Assembly: GCF_001294335.1 (NCBI RefSeq) | Contig: NZ_LGKG01000046.1 | Coordinates: 62,001-126,000, forward strand | DNA: 64,000 nt | DNA from: Streptomyces chattanoogensis | GTDB taxonomy: Bacteria; Actinomycetota; Actinomycetes; Streptomycetales; Streptomycetaceae | Direction: 5' to 3' | In this document: positions 8,664-17,154 of the stretch, in pieces | Numbering within the stretch: position 1 is the first letter of the stretch | How the letters are laid out: each line of letters starts with the position of its first letter | Program-made: the position numbers and the translations under genes | The notes under the pieces: model-generated | Databases searched by the model: none | What the model was told of the DNA's origin: nothing | Seen by the model: only the letters and a program-made list of their open reading frames with translations

Positions 8664-9521
8664 TCAGGTGGTGGCCAGCAGCAGGTCCTCCCCGGTTGTC
8701 GGGCGCAGGCCGTCGGTGCGATCGGCGAAGTAGCGCTCGGCGAGCGAAGCTCCCGACACATGTCTGGCGTCTGTGAAGCCGGCTTCGCGGGCCAGTGCGA
8801 GCATCTCGGGTGGGGTGTAGAAGCTGATGAACGGTGTTCCGGATGCTTGTGCGCCTTCCTTGCTCCTCTGCAGGCCGGCGCGGTCGGCGTCGTCGAGCAG
8901 GTCGGTCGGCAGCAGGAAGGTCATGGCGAGGGTCGAGCCGGGTGCGAGAGCGGTGATCTGGCGCAGGGTGGCTGCGGTGGTGTCTTTGGTGAGGTACATG
9001 GTGACGCCGGTGGAGACGATGACCGCCGGGCGGGTGGAGTCGAAACCGGCCGCGGTCAGCTTCGTCAGCCAGTCTTCGTTCGTCTCGAAGTCAACCGGCA
9101 CCAGGTGGAGCCGGTCGGGGATGCCGTAGCCGAGTGCTTCCAGGCGGTGGCGCTTCCATGCCTGGGTTCCGGGCTGGTCGACCTCGAAGACCTGCAGGCG
9201 GGAGGCGGTCTCCGGCCTGCGTTGGGCGAAGGTGTCCAGGCCGGCCCCCAGGATGACATATTGGGTGACGCCGCGGTCGGCCTGCTGGAGGATCAGGTCC
9301 TCGATGAAACGGGCGCGGGCCACGATGGCCGCCCTGAATCCTCTGGTGGTCTGCGGGTCCATGTCGGGGCGGCGGCGCCAGTCATCGCCGGGTGCCGCCA
9401 GCTGCAGGCCGATCTCGTCCTCGAGTACGTGCGGTGGCGGGTCGGCCTGGACGTGCATGGCCCGCCACAGGGCGGTGCGCACCGCGGTGTTGTCCGGGGC
9501 CTGGGTCTGCTGGTCTGCCAT
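8664..9521 (-). CDS. Class I SAM-dependent methyltransferase (Ppm1/LCMT-like, TIGR00027 type)
   Basis: A 285-residue protein of the leucine-carboxyl-methyltransferase-like family abundant in actinomycetes. Diagnostic segments are 'RARFIEDLILQQADRGVTQYVILGAGLDTFAQR' (SAM-binding GAGLDTFA), 'VFEVDQPGTQAWKRHRL' and 'VSTGVTMYLTKD'. It ends at 8664 and starts at an ATG after GGGGG. It is the last gene of a minus-strand trio with a VOC gene and a ribbon-helix-helix gene; three 16-bp repeats adjoin its ribosome-binding site. These enzymes methylate carboxyl or hydroxyl groups of secondary metabolites; the substrate is unknown. Confidence 0.9.
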   Translation of the reverse strand: MADQQTQAPDNTAVRTALWRAMHVQADPPPHVLEDEIGLQLAAPGDDWRRRPDMDPQTTRGFRAAIVARARFIEDLILQQADRGVTQYVILGAGLDTFAQRRPETASRLQVFEVDQPGTQAWKRHRLEALGYGIPDRLHLVPVDFETNEDWLTKLTAAGFDSTRPAVIVSTGVTMYLTKDTTAATLRQITALAPGSTLAMTFLLPTDLLDDADRAGLQRSKEGAQASGTPFISFYTPPEMLALAREAGFTDARHVSGASLAERYFADRTDGLRPTTGEDLLLATT

Positions 9522-9535
9522 GGTGTTCCCCCTTT

Positions 9536-9583
9536 TTTTGACTGCGGTCAGTTTTGACTGCGGTCGGTTTTGACTGCGGTTAG
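9536..9583. repeat. Three 16-bp tandem repeats in a control region
   Basis: Copies are at 9536-9551, 9552-9567 and 9568-9583, differing at only three positions; on the gene strand each reads CYRACCGCAGTCAAAA. They fill nearly the whole gap between the VOC and methyltransferase genes, the last copy overlapping the VOC stop codon. The copy nearest the methyltransferase runs into its A/G-rich ribosome-binding site. Confidence 0.9.
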
Positions 9584-9924
9584 TTTTTGGCAGGAGTCTG
9601 GAGGCTCCACAGACGCCCGTCGGGGTCGCGGACGGTCATCTCCTTGGTCCCGTAATGGGTGTCCTCGAACGGTGTGACCACCTCGACGGCGGGATCGGGA
9701 CGGAAGGTGTCCGCGTCCGGCACCTTCAGCACGATCTGTGTCTGGGGCTCCTGGTCCTCGGGGACCTCGGCGATGAAGACGTAGGGCCCGTCGCCGTTGC
9801 GGAGCCGGCCGGAGTTGTGGTCGGTGGAGAACTCCAGCTCGTAGCCCAGGGACTGGAAGAACTTCGCCGCCTTGCCCCAGTTGTGGGTTGTCAGGAACAC
9901 GGCCTCGATGCCTTCGGTCGCCAT
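9580..9924 (-). CDS. VOC family protein
   Basis: A 114-residue VOC-fold protein: 'AVFLTTHNWGKAAKFFQSLGYELEF' at the start and 'EMTVRDPDGRLWSLQTP' at the end. Members of this subgroup are small cytoplasmic dimers, often linked to resistance or glyoxalase-like chemistry. The gene starts two bases before the stop of the ribbon-helix-helix gene and leads into the methyltransferase gene, so the three form an operon. Substrate unknown. Confidence 0.87.
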   Translation of the reverse strand: MATEGIEAVFLTTHNWGKAAKFFQSLGYELEFSTDHNSGRLRNGDGPYVFIAEVPEDQEPQTQIVLKVPDADTFRPDPAVEVVTPFEDTHYGTKEMTVRDPDGRLWSLQTPAKN

Positions 9925-9925
9925 G

Positions 9926-10123
9926 TCAGGTCTCCTTCTCGGTGGATCGCTGTGTGGGTCCTTGGGTGTCGTCGAGGTAGGCGCGCAGTGCGTCGGCGAC
10001 CAGCGCCGACAGGGACGTGCCCGACTCGATGGCGCGGTATTTGACCTGCTTGATCAGCCCGATCGGCAGGTACACGTTGAACTGCTTGACTTCCTCATCG
10101 CTCACGAAACGTGATGCTAGCAT
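9926..10123 (-). CDS. Ribbon-helix-helix (CopG/Arc-type) DNA-binding protein
   Basis: A 65-residue protein. After a short N-terminus it has the RHH beta strand '[19 protein letters not shown]' and helix B '[14 protein letters not shown]', the pattern of CopG and antitoxin-type repressors that bind DNA as dimers through the N-terminal strand. It is first in a minus-strand operon with the VOC and methyltransferase genes; no toxin gene adjoins it. Three CTAG sites spaced 8 bp overlap its start, so autoregulation is likely. The ATG at 10123 has no good ribosome-binding site, so the mRNA may be leaderless, or a GTG six codons on may be used. Confidence 0.75.
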   Translation of the reverse strand: MLASRFVSDEEVKQFNVYLPIGLIKQVKYRAIESGTSLSALVADALRAYLDDTQGPTQRSTEKET

Positions 10124-10136
10124 CCTAGCAAGCTAG
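10113..10136. promoter_or_regulatory. Probable RHH operator: CTAG motifs at 8-bp spacing
   Basis: CTAG occurs at 10117, 10125 and 10133, exactly eight bases apart, as GCTAGCAT, CCTAGCAA, GCTAGATC. The first lies in a perfect 12-bp palindrome, GATGCTAGCATC (10113-10124), which covers the start codon of the RHH gene. CTAG is rare in Streptomyces DNA, so three in 20 bases is striking. Short phased repeats are what RHH repressors such as omega, ParG and CopG bind. Confidence 0.6.
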
Positions 10137-10142
10137 ATCACA

Positions 10143-10701
10143 GTGTCGGTGTCGACTTTCCGGGCGTGTGTGAACGGGCCGGGAGCCAGACAGCCGCCAG
10201 GAAGTCCTGATATCGGCCCTCCGCAAACAGCCGACGAGCGCGCCTCGTTGACCGGCTTCCTCCAGTGCCAGCGCGAGACACTCGCCATGAAGTGCGCCGG
10301 GCTGACGGCTGAGCACCTGAGGCAGCGAGCCGTTCCGCCATCCGGCCTGTCGTTGCTCGGCCTGGTCCGGCATCTGGCCGAGGTCGAGCGGAGCTGGTTC
10401 CAGGTCGTGTGGAACGGCGAGGACACCCGCGCGTACTGGCCGTGGGAGCGGGTACGGCACATTCGCCGAATTCGATGTCGACTCGGCCGACCCTGACGAT
10501 GCTTTGACGACCTGGCAGACAGCGTGCGCGCGGTCCCGTGCCATCGTGGACGCCGCCGAATCCCTCGACACCACCGCGCAGTGGGGCGAAGACGTATTCA
10601 CCCTCCGCTACGTCCTCACCCACATGATCGAGGAATACGCGCGGCACAACGGCCACGCCGACCTGCTCCGCGAGCGGATCGACGGTGCCACCGGAGAGTG
10701 A
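10143..10701 (+). pseudogene. DinB/DUF664-family gene broken by a 1-base frameshift
   Basis: The first frame encodes a typical DUF664 start ('TADERASLTGFLQCQRETLAMKCAGL', 'LSLLGLVRHLAEVERSWF') to about 10452. The family sequence then continues one base out of register as YGTFAEFDVDSADPDDALTTW and ends with 'LRYVLTHMIEEYARHNGHADLLRERIDGATGE' at 10701. Removing one G from the GGG at 10450-10452 restores a complete protein. DinB-fold members are metal-dependent thiol transferases, often mycothiol-linked in actinomycetes. It is either a recent mutation or a sequencing error. Confidence 0.8.
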
Positions 10702-10882
10702 TCCCTCACGGGTGGTGCCGGTGCCGCCGAGGGGGCGCGTGCTCGGGGGCCGGTCACCGATCAGACTGTGACCGGGCGGTTCTTCGGCACTCGGTCGGTG
10801 TGAAGTGGAACCGGGGCGTTCAGACGCACCCTCACCCCCGGGGGAGACTTTGACCAGAGGTTGCAGAAACGGTGAGAGACAG

Positions 10883-11857
10883 TTGCTGGACGAGATGGTG
10901 TTCCGCAGTGAGGATGTGCCCGCGTCGGACCGGTTCGACTACTGGGTCGACCTGTTGGGCCGCACCCATGCCCCCATGGAGCTGCGCAGCGACTGCGCCG
11001 ACGACTTCCAGGCGTCCCAGCGCGTGCTGGACCTCGGTGCCGTCACCGTGTGGTCCGCCACGTTCCAGCCGCTGGTCTTCCGGCGCACGCCGGAGCTGAT
11101 CCGGCAGTCCGACCCCGAGGCCTACCATCTTTCCCTCATCGTACGAGGGGCCGGGGTGGGCGTGTGGCGGCACCGGGAGACCGAGTACAAGCCGAACGAC
11201 CTGTTCATCAACTCCTCCTCGCTGCCGAACGACGTCCACAGCACCAGCGACCCGGCCCAGACAGTGGCGCTGGAGGTTCCCAAGGCACTGCTGCCGCTGC
11301 CTCGCGACACAGCCGGCCGGATAGTCGGGGCACCGGTGTCGGCCCGGGACGGGATGGGTGCCCTGCTGGCGCGGGTCCTCACCCAACTGACCGCGGACAC
11401 GACCACCTTCCACCCCTGCGACGGACCCCGGCTGGGCGCCGTCCTGACCGATCTGGTCGCCGCCCTCTTCGCCCACATACTCGAAGCGGGCCCGTGCCTC
11501 CCCCCGGAGACCCACCGGCGAGCCCTTGCCCTGCGCATCCAGGCGTTCATCCGGGAGCACCTGCACGACCCGCACCTCACCCCGAGCAGCATCGCCGCAG
11601 AGCACCACATCTCCACCAGCTATCTGCACCGCCTCTTCCGGGACGAGGACACCACAGTCGCCGCGTGGATCCGCCGCCTCCGCCTGGAGGCTGCCCGCCG
11701 CGACCTCACCGACCCCGCGCTCCACGCCATCCCCATCCACGCCATCGCCACACGCTGGGGTTTCCCCCGTGCAGCCGACTTCAGCCGCACCTTCCGCGCC
11801 GCCTACGGCACCACGCCCAGGGGCCACCGGCACCAGTCCCTGTACGGCCACGAGTGA
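10883..11857 (+). CDS. AraC-family transcriptional regulator
   Basis: About 324 residues. The N-terminal half is an AraC-binding-like domain of the type with 'VFRSEDVPASDRFDYWVDLLGRTHAPMELRS'; the C-terminal 100 residues hold the double helix-turn-helix ('LTPSSIAAEHHISTSYLHRLFRDEDTTVAAWIRRLRLEAARRDL' and 'HAIATRWGFPRAADFSRTFRAAYGTTP'). The start is uncertain: TTG at 10883 follows GAGAG, while an ATG at 10895 is in frame. The inducer is unknown; it is monocistronic, downstream of the broken DinB gene. Confidence 0.88.
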   Translation: MLDEMVFRSEDVPASDRFDYWVDLLGRTHAPMELRSDCADDFQASQRVLDLGAVTVWSATFQPLVFRRTPELIRQSDPEAYHLSLIVRGAGVGVWRHRETEYKPNDLFINSSSLPNDVHSTSDPAQTVALEVPKALLPLPRDTAGRIVGAPVSARDGMGALLARVLTQLTADTTTFHPCDGPRLGAVLTDLVAALFAHILEAGPCLPPETHRRALALRIQAFIREHLHDPHLTPSSIAAEHHISTSYLHRLFRDEDTTVAAWIRRLRLEAARRDLTDPALHAIPIHAIATRWGFPRAADFSRTFRAAYGTTPRGHRHQSLYGHE

Positions 11858-12057
11858 ACTCATTGCCCATGTCCGTACGGCCGGGCCGCCGGTGTGGGCG
11901 CGCGCTACCGCCAGGCCCTGGCGCGCAGCGCACGCCGTGACCACCATCGAAGTGGCGGGAGGCGCATCGATCAACCCGTGGGTGGAGGCGTTTCTCTCCC
12001 CGCGGTTCAACCCAGGGGTTGGTGACTGGCGGCTGAGGGCGAAGCAGTCTTGGAGCC

Positions 12058-12573
12058 GTGAACATCATCGATTACTGCGTCAACGGGATCCTCGTCCTAC
12101 TCGTCGTGCGCCAGGTGCGTGGCGGTCGCCTGGACCTGATCAACCTGGTGCTCCCGGTCGTACTGGTCAGCGCCACCGCTGTGTACTACCTGCGGTCGGT
12201 ACCGACTGCCGGCAACGACCTCGTCCTCGAACTGGTGCTGGGCGGCTCGGGAGTGGCGCTCGGGATGCTCTGTGGGCTCACCACGCAGGTTCGGCGTAAG
12301 ACCGATGGTGTCTACGCCAAGGCGGGGTTCACCGCCGCAGTGTTGTGGGTCTTCGGTATGGCGTTCCGGATGGGTTTCGCTTTCGCTGACGACCATGGCG
12401 CTGGTGACGCCATCGCCGACTTCAGCCGTAACCATCAGATCTCTTCGGCCCAGGCGTGGGTTGCGGCCTTCGTCATGATGGCGCTCGCCCAGGCGGTGAC
12501 CCGGCTGGTGGTGATCCGGTACCGCGCCTACCGGTTGACCTCATCCGCAGACCGTGGCCTGGCGGCGGCGTGA
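12058..12573 (+). CDS. Integral membrane protein, CcdC/DUF1453-like
   Basis: A 171-residue protein with four predicted membrane helices: residues 5-20, 28-46, 58-78 and 90-110, and another stretch near 130-150. The pattern 'VVRQVRGGRLDLINLVLPVVLV' near the start is typical of the DUF1453/CcdC-like family, which has no settled function. It starts at a GTG. No partner gene adjoins it. Membrane location is seen in the sequence; family is likely; role is unknown. Confidence 0.65.
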   Translation: MNIIDYCVNGILVLLVVRQVRGGRLDLINLVLPVVLVSATAVYYLRSVPTAGNDLVLELVLGGSGVALGMLCGLTTQVRRKTDGVYAKAGFTAAVLWVFGMAFRMGFAFADDHGAGDAIADFSRNHQISSAQAWVAAFVMMALAQAVTRLVVIRYRAYRLTSSADRGLAAA

Positions 12574-12825
12574 ACGGCCTGTACCAGCAGCCGGGCCAGG
12601 GCCCTGCACCAAAGGGCAGACACCCACCCGTACGCCGCCCTCAGCAGCGCCTCTGCCTTTCGGTAGAGGCGGGATCGTCCGCAAGGCGCAGGGAGCCCCG
12701 GGGGGTGAGGGCCCCGATCATCGGCGGTATGTCATCCGGAGCACCGACCGTCAGCGAGCACCGCCCCGCCGGACGCCTCTTCGCGGGGCCCGGGGAGGGC
12801 GGACGGCAGCTGTGGCGGGCCGCGG

Positions 12826-13386
12826 GTGAGGCGGTTTCTGGCCGGGGCGCTGGTGCTGCTCACCCACCAGGGGGAGACGTGGATCGATGCCACTCTGGTG
12901 GGCGCGGTCCCGGCGTTGGCAGTCATCGGCGTCGCGTTGGTGCTGGTGCGGCACCGGTTCCCGGTGGCCAGTGTGGTCGGGCCGGCTGCCCTGATGGGGG
13001 TGGCGCCCGCCGCGGCGCTGCTGAACCCCCACGGCGAGCCGATGCCCTGCGGCTTCGTCGGCGTGCTCGACACGAAGTACCCGGTCGTGCAGACCTCGGC
13101 AGCGGTGAGGGGCAAGGCGGCGTTCGACTACAAGTACGGGGCCACGGTCGGCCAGGACACCAGCCAGACCAGTGGCTGGTCCGTCGGCGAGGTCCCGGAC
13201 CGGGTGAACGGCTGGGTCGAGGGCCGCGCCAACGGCGGTGAGTACCTCGGGTACATCGTCTACAAGCTCGACTTCACCGACGGCAGCGGCAACCGGAAGC
13301 AGAAGATGGCCCTCATCCCGGCACGTGTCCTGATCCAGGCACCCGGCAACTCGGTTCCGATGACGTTCGTCAAGCGCCAGGGGTAA
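12826..13386 (+). CDS. Hypothetical protein with two N-terminal membrane segments
   Basis: A 186-residue protein. Residues 3-60 include two hydrophobic segments ('LVGAVPALAVIGVALVLV', 'VVGPAALMGVAPAAALL'); the rest is polar and rich in Gly, Ser and Thr with 'FVGVLDTKYPVVQTSAAVRGKAAFDYKYGA' and may be extracytoplasmic. The start is a GTG; an alternative further on is possible. I do not recognise the family. About 250 bases on either side hold nothing obvious. Confidence 0.5.
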   Translation: MRRFLAGALVLLTHQGETWIDATLVGAVPALAVIGVALVLVRHRFPVASVVGPAALMGVAPAAALLNPHGEPMPCGFVGVLDTKYPVVQTSAAVRGKAAFDYKYGATVGQDTSQTSGWSVGEVPDRVNGWVEGRANGGEYLGYIVYKLDFTDGSGNRKQKMALIPARVLIQAPGNSVPMTFVKRQG

Positions 13387-13641
13387 GCGTCAGGGATAGC
13401 AGCACACACCCCCTGAACCACCTGGGGTGGCCCGCGTTCCTGCGACGGATGCACAGGGCGGGGCCACCCTGCGGCGACGCGGGCCGCACGTCCGGAACGG
13501 CATGCTGGGGAAGCTCGAGTGATCGTTCGCTGTCCTCCAGGCCGGACCGGGAGGACAGCCGGCCGGGACGGAACGGTTGGTGGCTCTCGCTCCCTTCGGT
13601 CGGCGGCCGCAGTCTCATCCGCCTCAACCGCTTCATCCGCC

Positions 13642-14391
13642 TCAACCGCGCTCGCGGAGGTACGCCTCCAGCTCTGCGGCCCCGGTCAGCATCGCCCGCC
13701 CGCGGGCGGACAGCCGACCGTGCCAGTCGCACAGTGCGGCCTCCAGCGGCTCCAGCCCGCCGGCCGCCCGCACCTGGGCGATCAGCGGGGCGATCTGCTC
13801 CAGCAGGTAGCCGCCGCGCCTGAGCTGGTGGGCCAGCCGCGCATCCCGTACGTCGGCCTCGTCATAGACGCGGTACCCGGTCTGCGGGTCGCGGCGCGGG
13901 CGCACCAGCCCGGCGCGCTCCCATTTGCGCAGCGTCGCAGGCCGGATCCCGAGCTTCCCTGCCAGCGGCCCGATGAACGTGCCGCCGGGCTCGGGCGCCG
14001 CGGCCGGCTCGGACCCCGCACCGGGCTCGGGCGCCGCGGTGGGATCCAGGTCGCGCAGGGCGCTCTCCACGGCCTGGAGGGTCACCCGGTCGTCGAGGAG
14101 CTGGGCGTGGCTCTCGTCGATGAGGCGGAACGCCTCGTCGACGGCGCCCTGGTTCACGGCCCGCATGATCGACGTCGCCGTCTGGTGGCCGTGGCCGGGC
14201 ACCAGGGCAAGAAACGCGCGCAGGGCCCCCGCGTGCAGCGAGGTATAGGTGCGGTAGCCGTGGGGTGTGCGACCGGCGGCCGGAAGGATGCCGGCCTCCT
14301 CGTAGTTCCTGACCGCCTGCGTGGACAGACCATGCCCGCGCGCCAGATCAACCGGCCTGAGCCGCCCACCGTTTTGAAGGTTTCTCCCCAT
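13642..14391 (-). CDS. Tandem-MerR regulator (TioE-like)
   Basis: A 249-residue protein with two MerR-type winged helices. The first is at residues 8-75 ('RPVDLARGHGLSTQAVRNYEEAGILP', 'HGYRTYTSLHAG'), the second at about 150-215 ('IRPATLRKWERAGLVRPRRDPQTGYRVYDEADVRD'), joined by an Ala/Pro/Gly linker. This architecture is that of TioE-family regulators of actinomycetes. The open frame runs 64 codons further upstream without similarity, so I start at MGRNLQ. It is divergent from the erythromycin esterase gene, with an inverted repeat between, so it probably controls that gene. Confidence 0.82.
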   Translation of the reverse strand: MGRNLQNGGRLRPVDLARGHGLSTQAVRNYEEAGILPAAGRTPHGYRTYTSLHAGALRAFLALVPGHGHQTATSIMRAVNQGAVDEAFRLIDESHAQLLDDRVTLQAVESALRDLDPTAAPEPGAGSEPAAAPEPGGTFIGPLAGKLGIRPATLRKWERAGLVRPRRDPQTGYRVYDEADVRDARLAHQLRRGGYLLEQIAPLIAQVRAAGGLEPLEAALCDWHGRLSARGRAMLTGAAELEAYLRERG

Positions 14392-14428
14392 AGCCCCGAC
14401 AATATCGCGGAAAAGTTTCCACCGAAGG

Positions 14429-14446
14429 TTCAACGATACCGTTGAA
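14429..14446. promoter_or_regulatory. Perfect inverted repeat, likely MerR operator
   Basis: TTCAACG - ATAC - CGTTGAA (7-4-7, perfect) lies in the 58-base gap between the TioE-like gene and the erythromycin esterase gene, ending three bases before the esterase ATG. MerR proteins bind such dyads within promoter spacers. The position implies a short or leaderless esterase mRNA. Confidence 0.65.
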
Positions 14447-14449
14447 GGC

Positions 14450-15655
14450 ATGGCTACTGACATCAAGGACACCACCCATGCCGTCGAAGCCGCCGCCGTC
14501 ATGAAGCTGCTTCGGGCCCGGCCGAGGCTGCTCGCCCTGGGCGAGCCCACCCACGGCGAGGACACTCTCCTCGACCTGCGCAACGAGCTCTTCCGGCAAC
14601 TCGTCGAACAGGAGGGCTACCGGACGATCGCGATCGAAAGCGACTGCCTGAGGGGCCTGGTCGTGGACGACTACGTCACCTCGGGCACGGGCACCCTCGA
14701 CGAGGTCATGGAGCACGGATTCAGCCACGGCTGGGGCACCTCCGCGGCCAACCGCGAGCTCGTGCGCTGGATACGCACCTACAACGACGGCCGGCCCGCG
14801 TCCGAACAGCTCCGCTTCGCCGGCTTCGACGGCCCGCTGGAGATCACCGGCGCCGCGAGCCCCCGGCAGGCCCTCACCGCACTCCACGGCTACCTCGCGG
14901 CCCAGGTGGACGCGGATCTGCTCCCCTGCACCACCCAAACCCTCGACCGCCTGCTCGGCACCGACGACCGGTGGACCGAGCCCGCCGCGATGATGGACCC
15001 GACCCGGTCCGTGGGGCAGTCGGCCGATGCCAGGGAACTGCGGCTGCTCGCCGACGACTTGGCGGCGCTGCTCGACGCGCAGACGCCGCACCTGATCACC
15101 GCGACCTCACGGCACGACTGGGACTGGGCGCGCCTGTACGGGCGCACCGCCACCGGCCTGCTGCGCTACCACTACTGGATGGCCGACACCGCACCGAACC
15201 GGATGGCGCGGCTGTGCGCGCTACGGGACTCGATGATGGCCGCCAACCTCCTCGTCCTCGCCGAACGGGGCCCGGCAATGGTCCACGCCCACAACGCCCA
15301 TCTCCAACGGGAGAAGAGCACGATGCGCATGTGGGACCAGCCGCTGCTGGAGTGGTGGAGCGCCGGTGCGCTGGTGAGCGCCCACCTGGGCGAGGAGTAC
15401 GCCTTCGTGGCCACGGCCCTCGGCACGATCCGGCACCAGGGAGTGGACACGCCCCCGCCGGACACCCTCGAAGGACTCCTGTACGCCCTCCCCGAGGACC
15501 GCTGCGTCATCGACTCCCCGCGGCTGGCCACCGCCCTCGGCGACACGCTGCCCGCGCCCCGCGTATCCCCCTGGTTCGGCTACTCCCCGCTTGACCCGGC
15601 CCACCTGGCGGACAGCGACGGCATCGTGTTCGTCAAGGACGTTCCGCAGAGCTAG
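14450..15655 (+). CDS. Erythromycin esterase family protein
   Basis: A 401-residue member of the erythromycin esterase (Ere/succinoglycan-biosynthesis) family. The active-site region 'LLALGEPTHGEDTLLDLRNELFRQLV' at residues 28-53 holds the family's GExxHG catalytic Glu and His; 'AIESDCLRGLVVDDYV' and 'AMVHAHNAHLQRE' (second conserved His) follow. True Ere enzymes open macrolide lactones by hydrolysis; Streptomyces relatives are often of unknown specificity. It is expressed divergently from a tandem-MerR regulator, as expected of an inducible resistance or detoxification gene. Confidence 0.88.
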   Translation: MATDIKDTTHAVEAAAVMKLLRARPRLLALGEPTHGEDTLLDLRNELFRQLVEQEGYRTIAIESDCLRGLVVDDYVTSGTGTLDEVMEHGFSHGWGTSAANRELVRWIRTYNDGRPASEQLRFAGFDGPLEITGAASPRQALTALHGYLAAQVDADLLPCTTQTLDRLLGTDDRWTEPAAMMDPTRSVGQSADARELRLLADDLAALLDAQTPHLITATSRHDWDWARLYGRTATGLLRYHYWMADTAPNRMARLCALRDSMMAANLLVLAERGPAMVHAHNAHLQREKSTMRMWDQPLLEWWSAGALVSAHLGEEYAFVATALGTIRHQGVDTPPPDTLEGLLYALPEDRCVIDSPRLATALGDTLPAPRVSPWFGYSPLDPAHLADSDGIVFVKDVPQS

Positions 15656-15753
15656 CGCCAGCATCAGCCTGTCGCGGCACAGGGCCACCCCGTGTGGGCC
15701 GCCGACGCATGGCCATGCGGTGCAGCGCGTCGGGACTGCGTCCCGTCGCAGGT

Positions 15754-17154
15754 TCAGCTCGGTGTGTGGACCGGTGTCTGGGGCGGGGCGTGTTCCGGCG
15801 AGGGGCTGGGGAGGCGGAGGGCGGTTGCCAGTGAGGCCGTCAGGATGCAGGCGATGAGGGCGTAGGCGGCCTGGTAGCCGCCGGTGGTTTCGGTGAGGAG
15901 TCCGGTGAGGGAGGGGCCGGCGAAGCCGGCGAGGCTGCCTACTGTGTTGACGCCGGCGAGGGCCGTCGCCGCGCGGGGGCCGGACAGGACGGCGGTGCAC
16001 CGGCTCCAGAGGACGGGAACGGCGGCCAGGCTGCCTGCCACCGTTACGGCCAGCGCCGCCAGGCCGAGGCCCGGCAGGTGTGAGAGCGCGGCCAGGGCGG
16101 CGGCGAGTGCGGCGGCCGCCATGGGCACCGTAAGGAGGTATGTCCTGGAGCCCGTCCGGTCGCCGTGGCGGCTCCAGGCGAGCATGGCGACGGCCGCGAC
16201 CGCGTAAGGGAGGGCGGCGAGGGCGGAGACGGCGGAGGCGCCGGCATCGGGGAAGAGGGCGGTGGTGGCCTGGGGCAGGAAGAACTGCAGGGCGTACAGG
16301 GCGAAGCCCAGGCCGGCGTTCACCAGGCCGAAGTGGGCGGCGCGGCCGAGTGTGGTCCGGCCGGCACCGGGGGTCGGGGGATTCTGGTCCAGGTGGGCCT
16401 CGAGCGCGGTGCGTTGGGCCGGGGTCAGCCAGGCGGCCTCGCGCGGGGTATCGGGCAGCAGGCGCAGTGCGGCGGCCCCCAGGACGAGAGCGGGTGCTGC
16501 CTCGATCAAGAACATCGACTGCCAGCCGCTGAGACCGAAGATGCCGAAGTGCTCGACCAGCAGGCCCGAGGCGGGCAGCCCGACGATGTTGGATACGGGG
16601 ATGGCCACCAGGAAGAGGGCCAGAGCGCGGGTGCGCTGTGCCTCCGGGAACCAGGCGGCCAGGTAGGCGACGACGCCGGGGAAGAAACCCGCCTCGGTCA
16701 GCCCGAGCGCGAACCGGGCCAGATACAGTCCGTGCGCGTCGGTGACGAGCGCCGTGCAGGCCGAGCAGATTCCCCAGGCAATGACCACGCCGGACAGCCA
16801 GCGGCGGGCGCCGAACCGGCCCAGTGCCACCGCCGCCGGGACCTGGAAGAGGACGTACCCGACGAAGAAGATCCCGGCGGCGGTGCCGTAGGCGGTGGCG
16901 GTCAGCCGCAGGTCGGCGTTCATGGCCAGCGCGGCCACACCGATGTTCGCGCGGTCGAGGAAGTTGACCACGTACAGCGCGAACAGCAGCGGGAGCAGCC
17001 TGCGGGTCACCGTGCGCACCGCCTCCGGTGCGTCCGCCGCCTCCGTTCCGCTTGCTGTCTCCGCTGCGTTCGCCGTCTCCGCTCTGCTCGCCGTCTCCGC
17101 CTCTTCTCGCTCGTCCACGTCTCCGTGTACGTACCGCTCCACACCCGCCGTCAT
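15754..17154 (-). CDS. MFS transporter, anion:cation symporter (ACS) type
   Basis: A 466-residue, 12-helix major facilitator. The first helix, 'LLPLLFALYVVNFLDRANIGVAAL', is the signature of the ACS family, which imports organic anions such as tartrate, phthalate or hexuronates. Helices follow at regular spacing up to residue 455. The first 45 residues are a low-complexity acidic stretch repeating ETAS/ETAN, encoded by imperfect repeats at about 17040-17110. It lies downstream of the DeoR regulator and a polyol-type dehydrogenase and is probably part of the same sugar-acid or sugar-alcohol uptake unit. Confidence 0.88.
   Translation of the reverse strand: MTAGVERYVHGDVDEREEAETASRAETANAAETASGTEAADAPEAVRTVTRRLLPLLFALYVVNFLDRANIGVAALAMNADLRLTATAYGTAAGIFFVGYVLFQVPAAVALGRFGARRWLSGVVIAWGICSACTALVTDAHGLYLARFALGLTEAGFFPGVVAYLAAWFPEAQRTRALALFLVAIPVSNIVGLPASGLLVEHFGIFGLSGWQSMFLIEAAPALVLGAAALRLLPDTPREAAWLTPAQRTALEAHLDQNPPTPGAGRTTLGRAAHFGLVNAGLGFALYALQFFLPQATTALFPDAGASAVSALAALPYAVAAVAMLAWSRHGDRTGSRTYLLTVPMAAAALAAALAALSHLPGLGLAALAVTVAGSLAAVPVLWSRCTAVLSGPRAATALAGVNTVGSLAGFAGPSLTGLLTETTGGYQAAYALIACILTASLATALRLPSPSPEHAPPQTPVHTPS

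Noticed and set aside
9926..10123. Toxin-antitoxin system around the RHH protein
   Set aside because: RHH proteins can be antitoxins, but the next genes are a VOC protein and a methyltransferase; no toxin-like gene overlaps or adjoins it.
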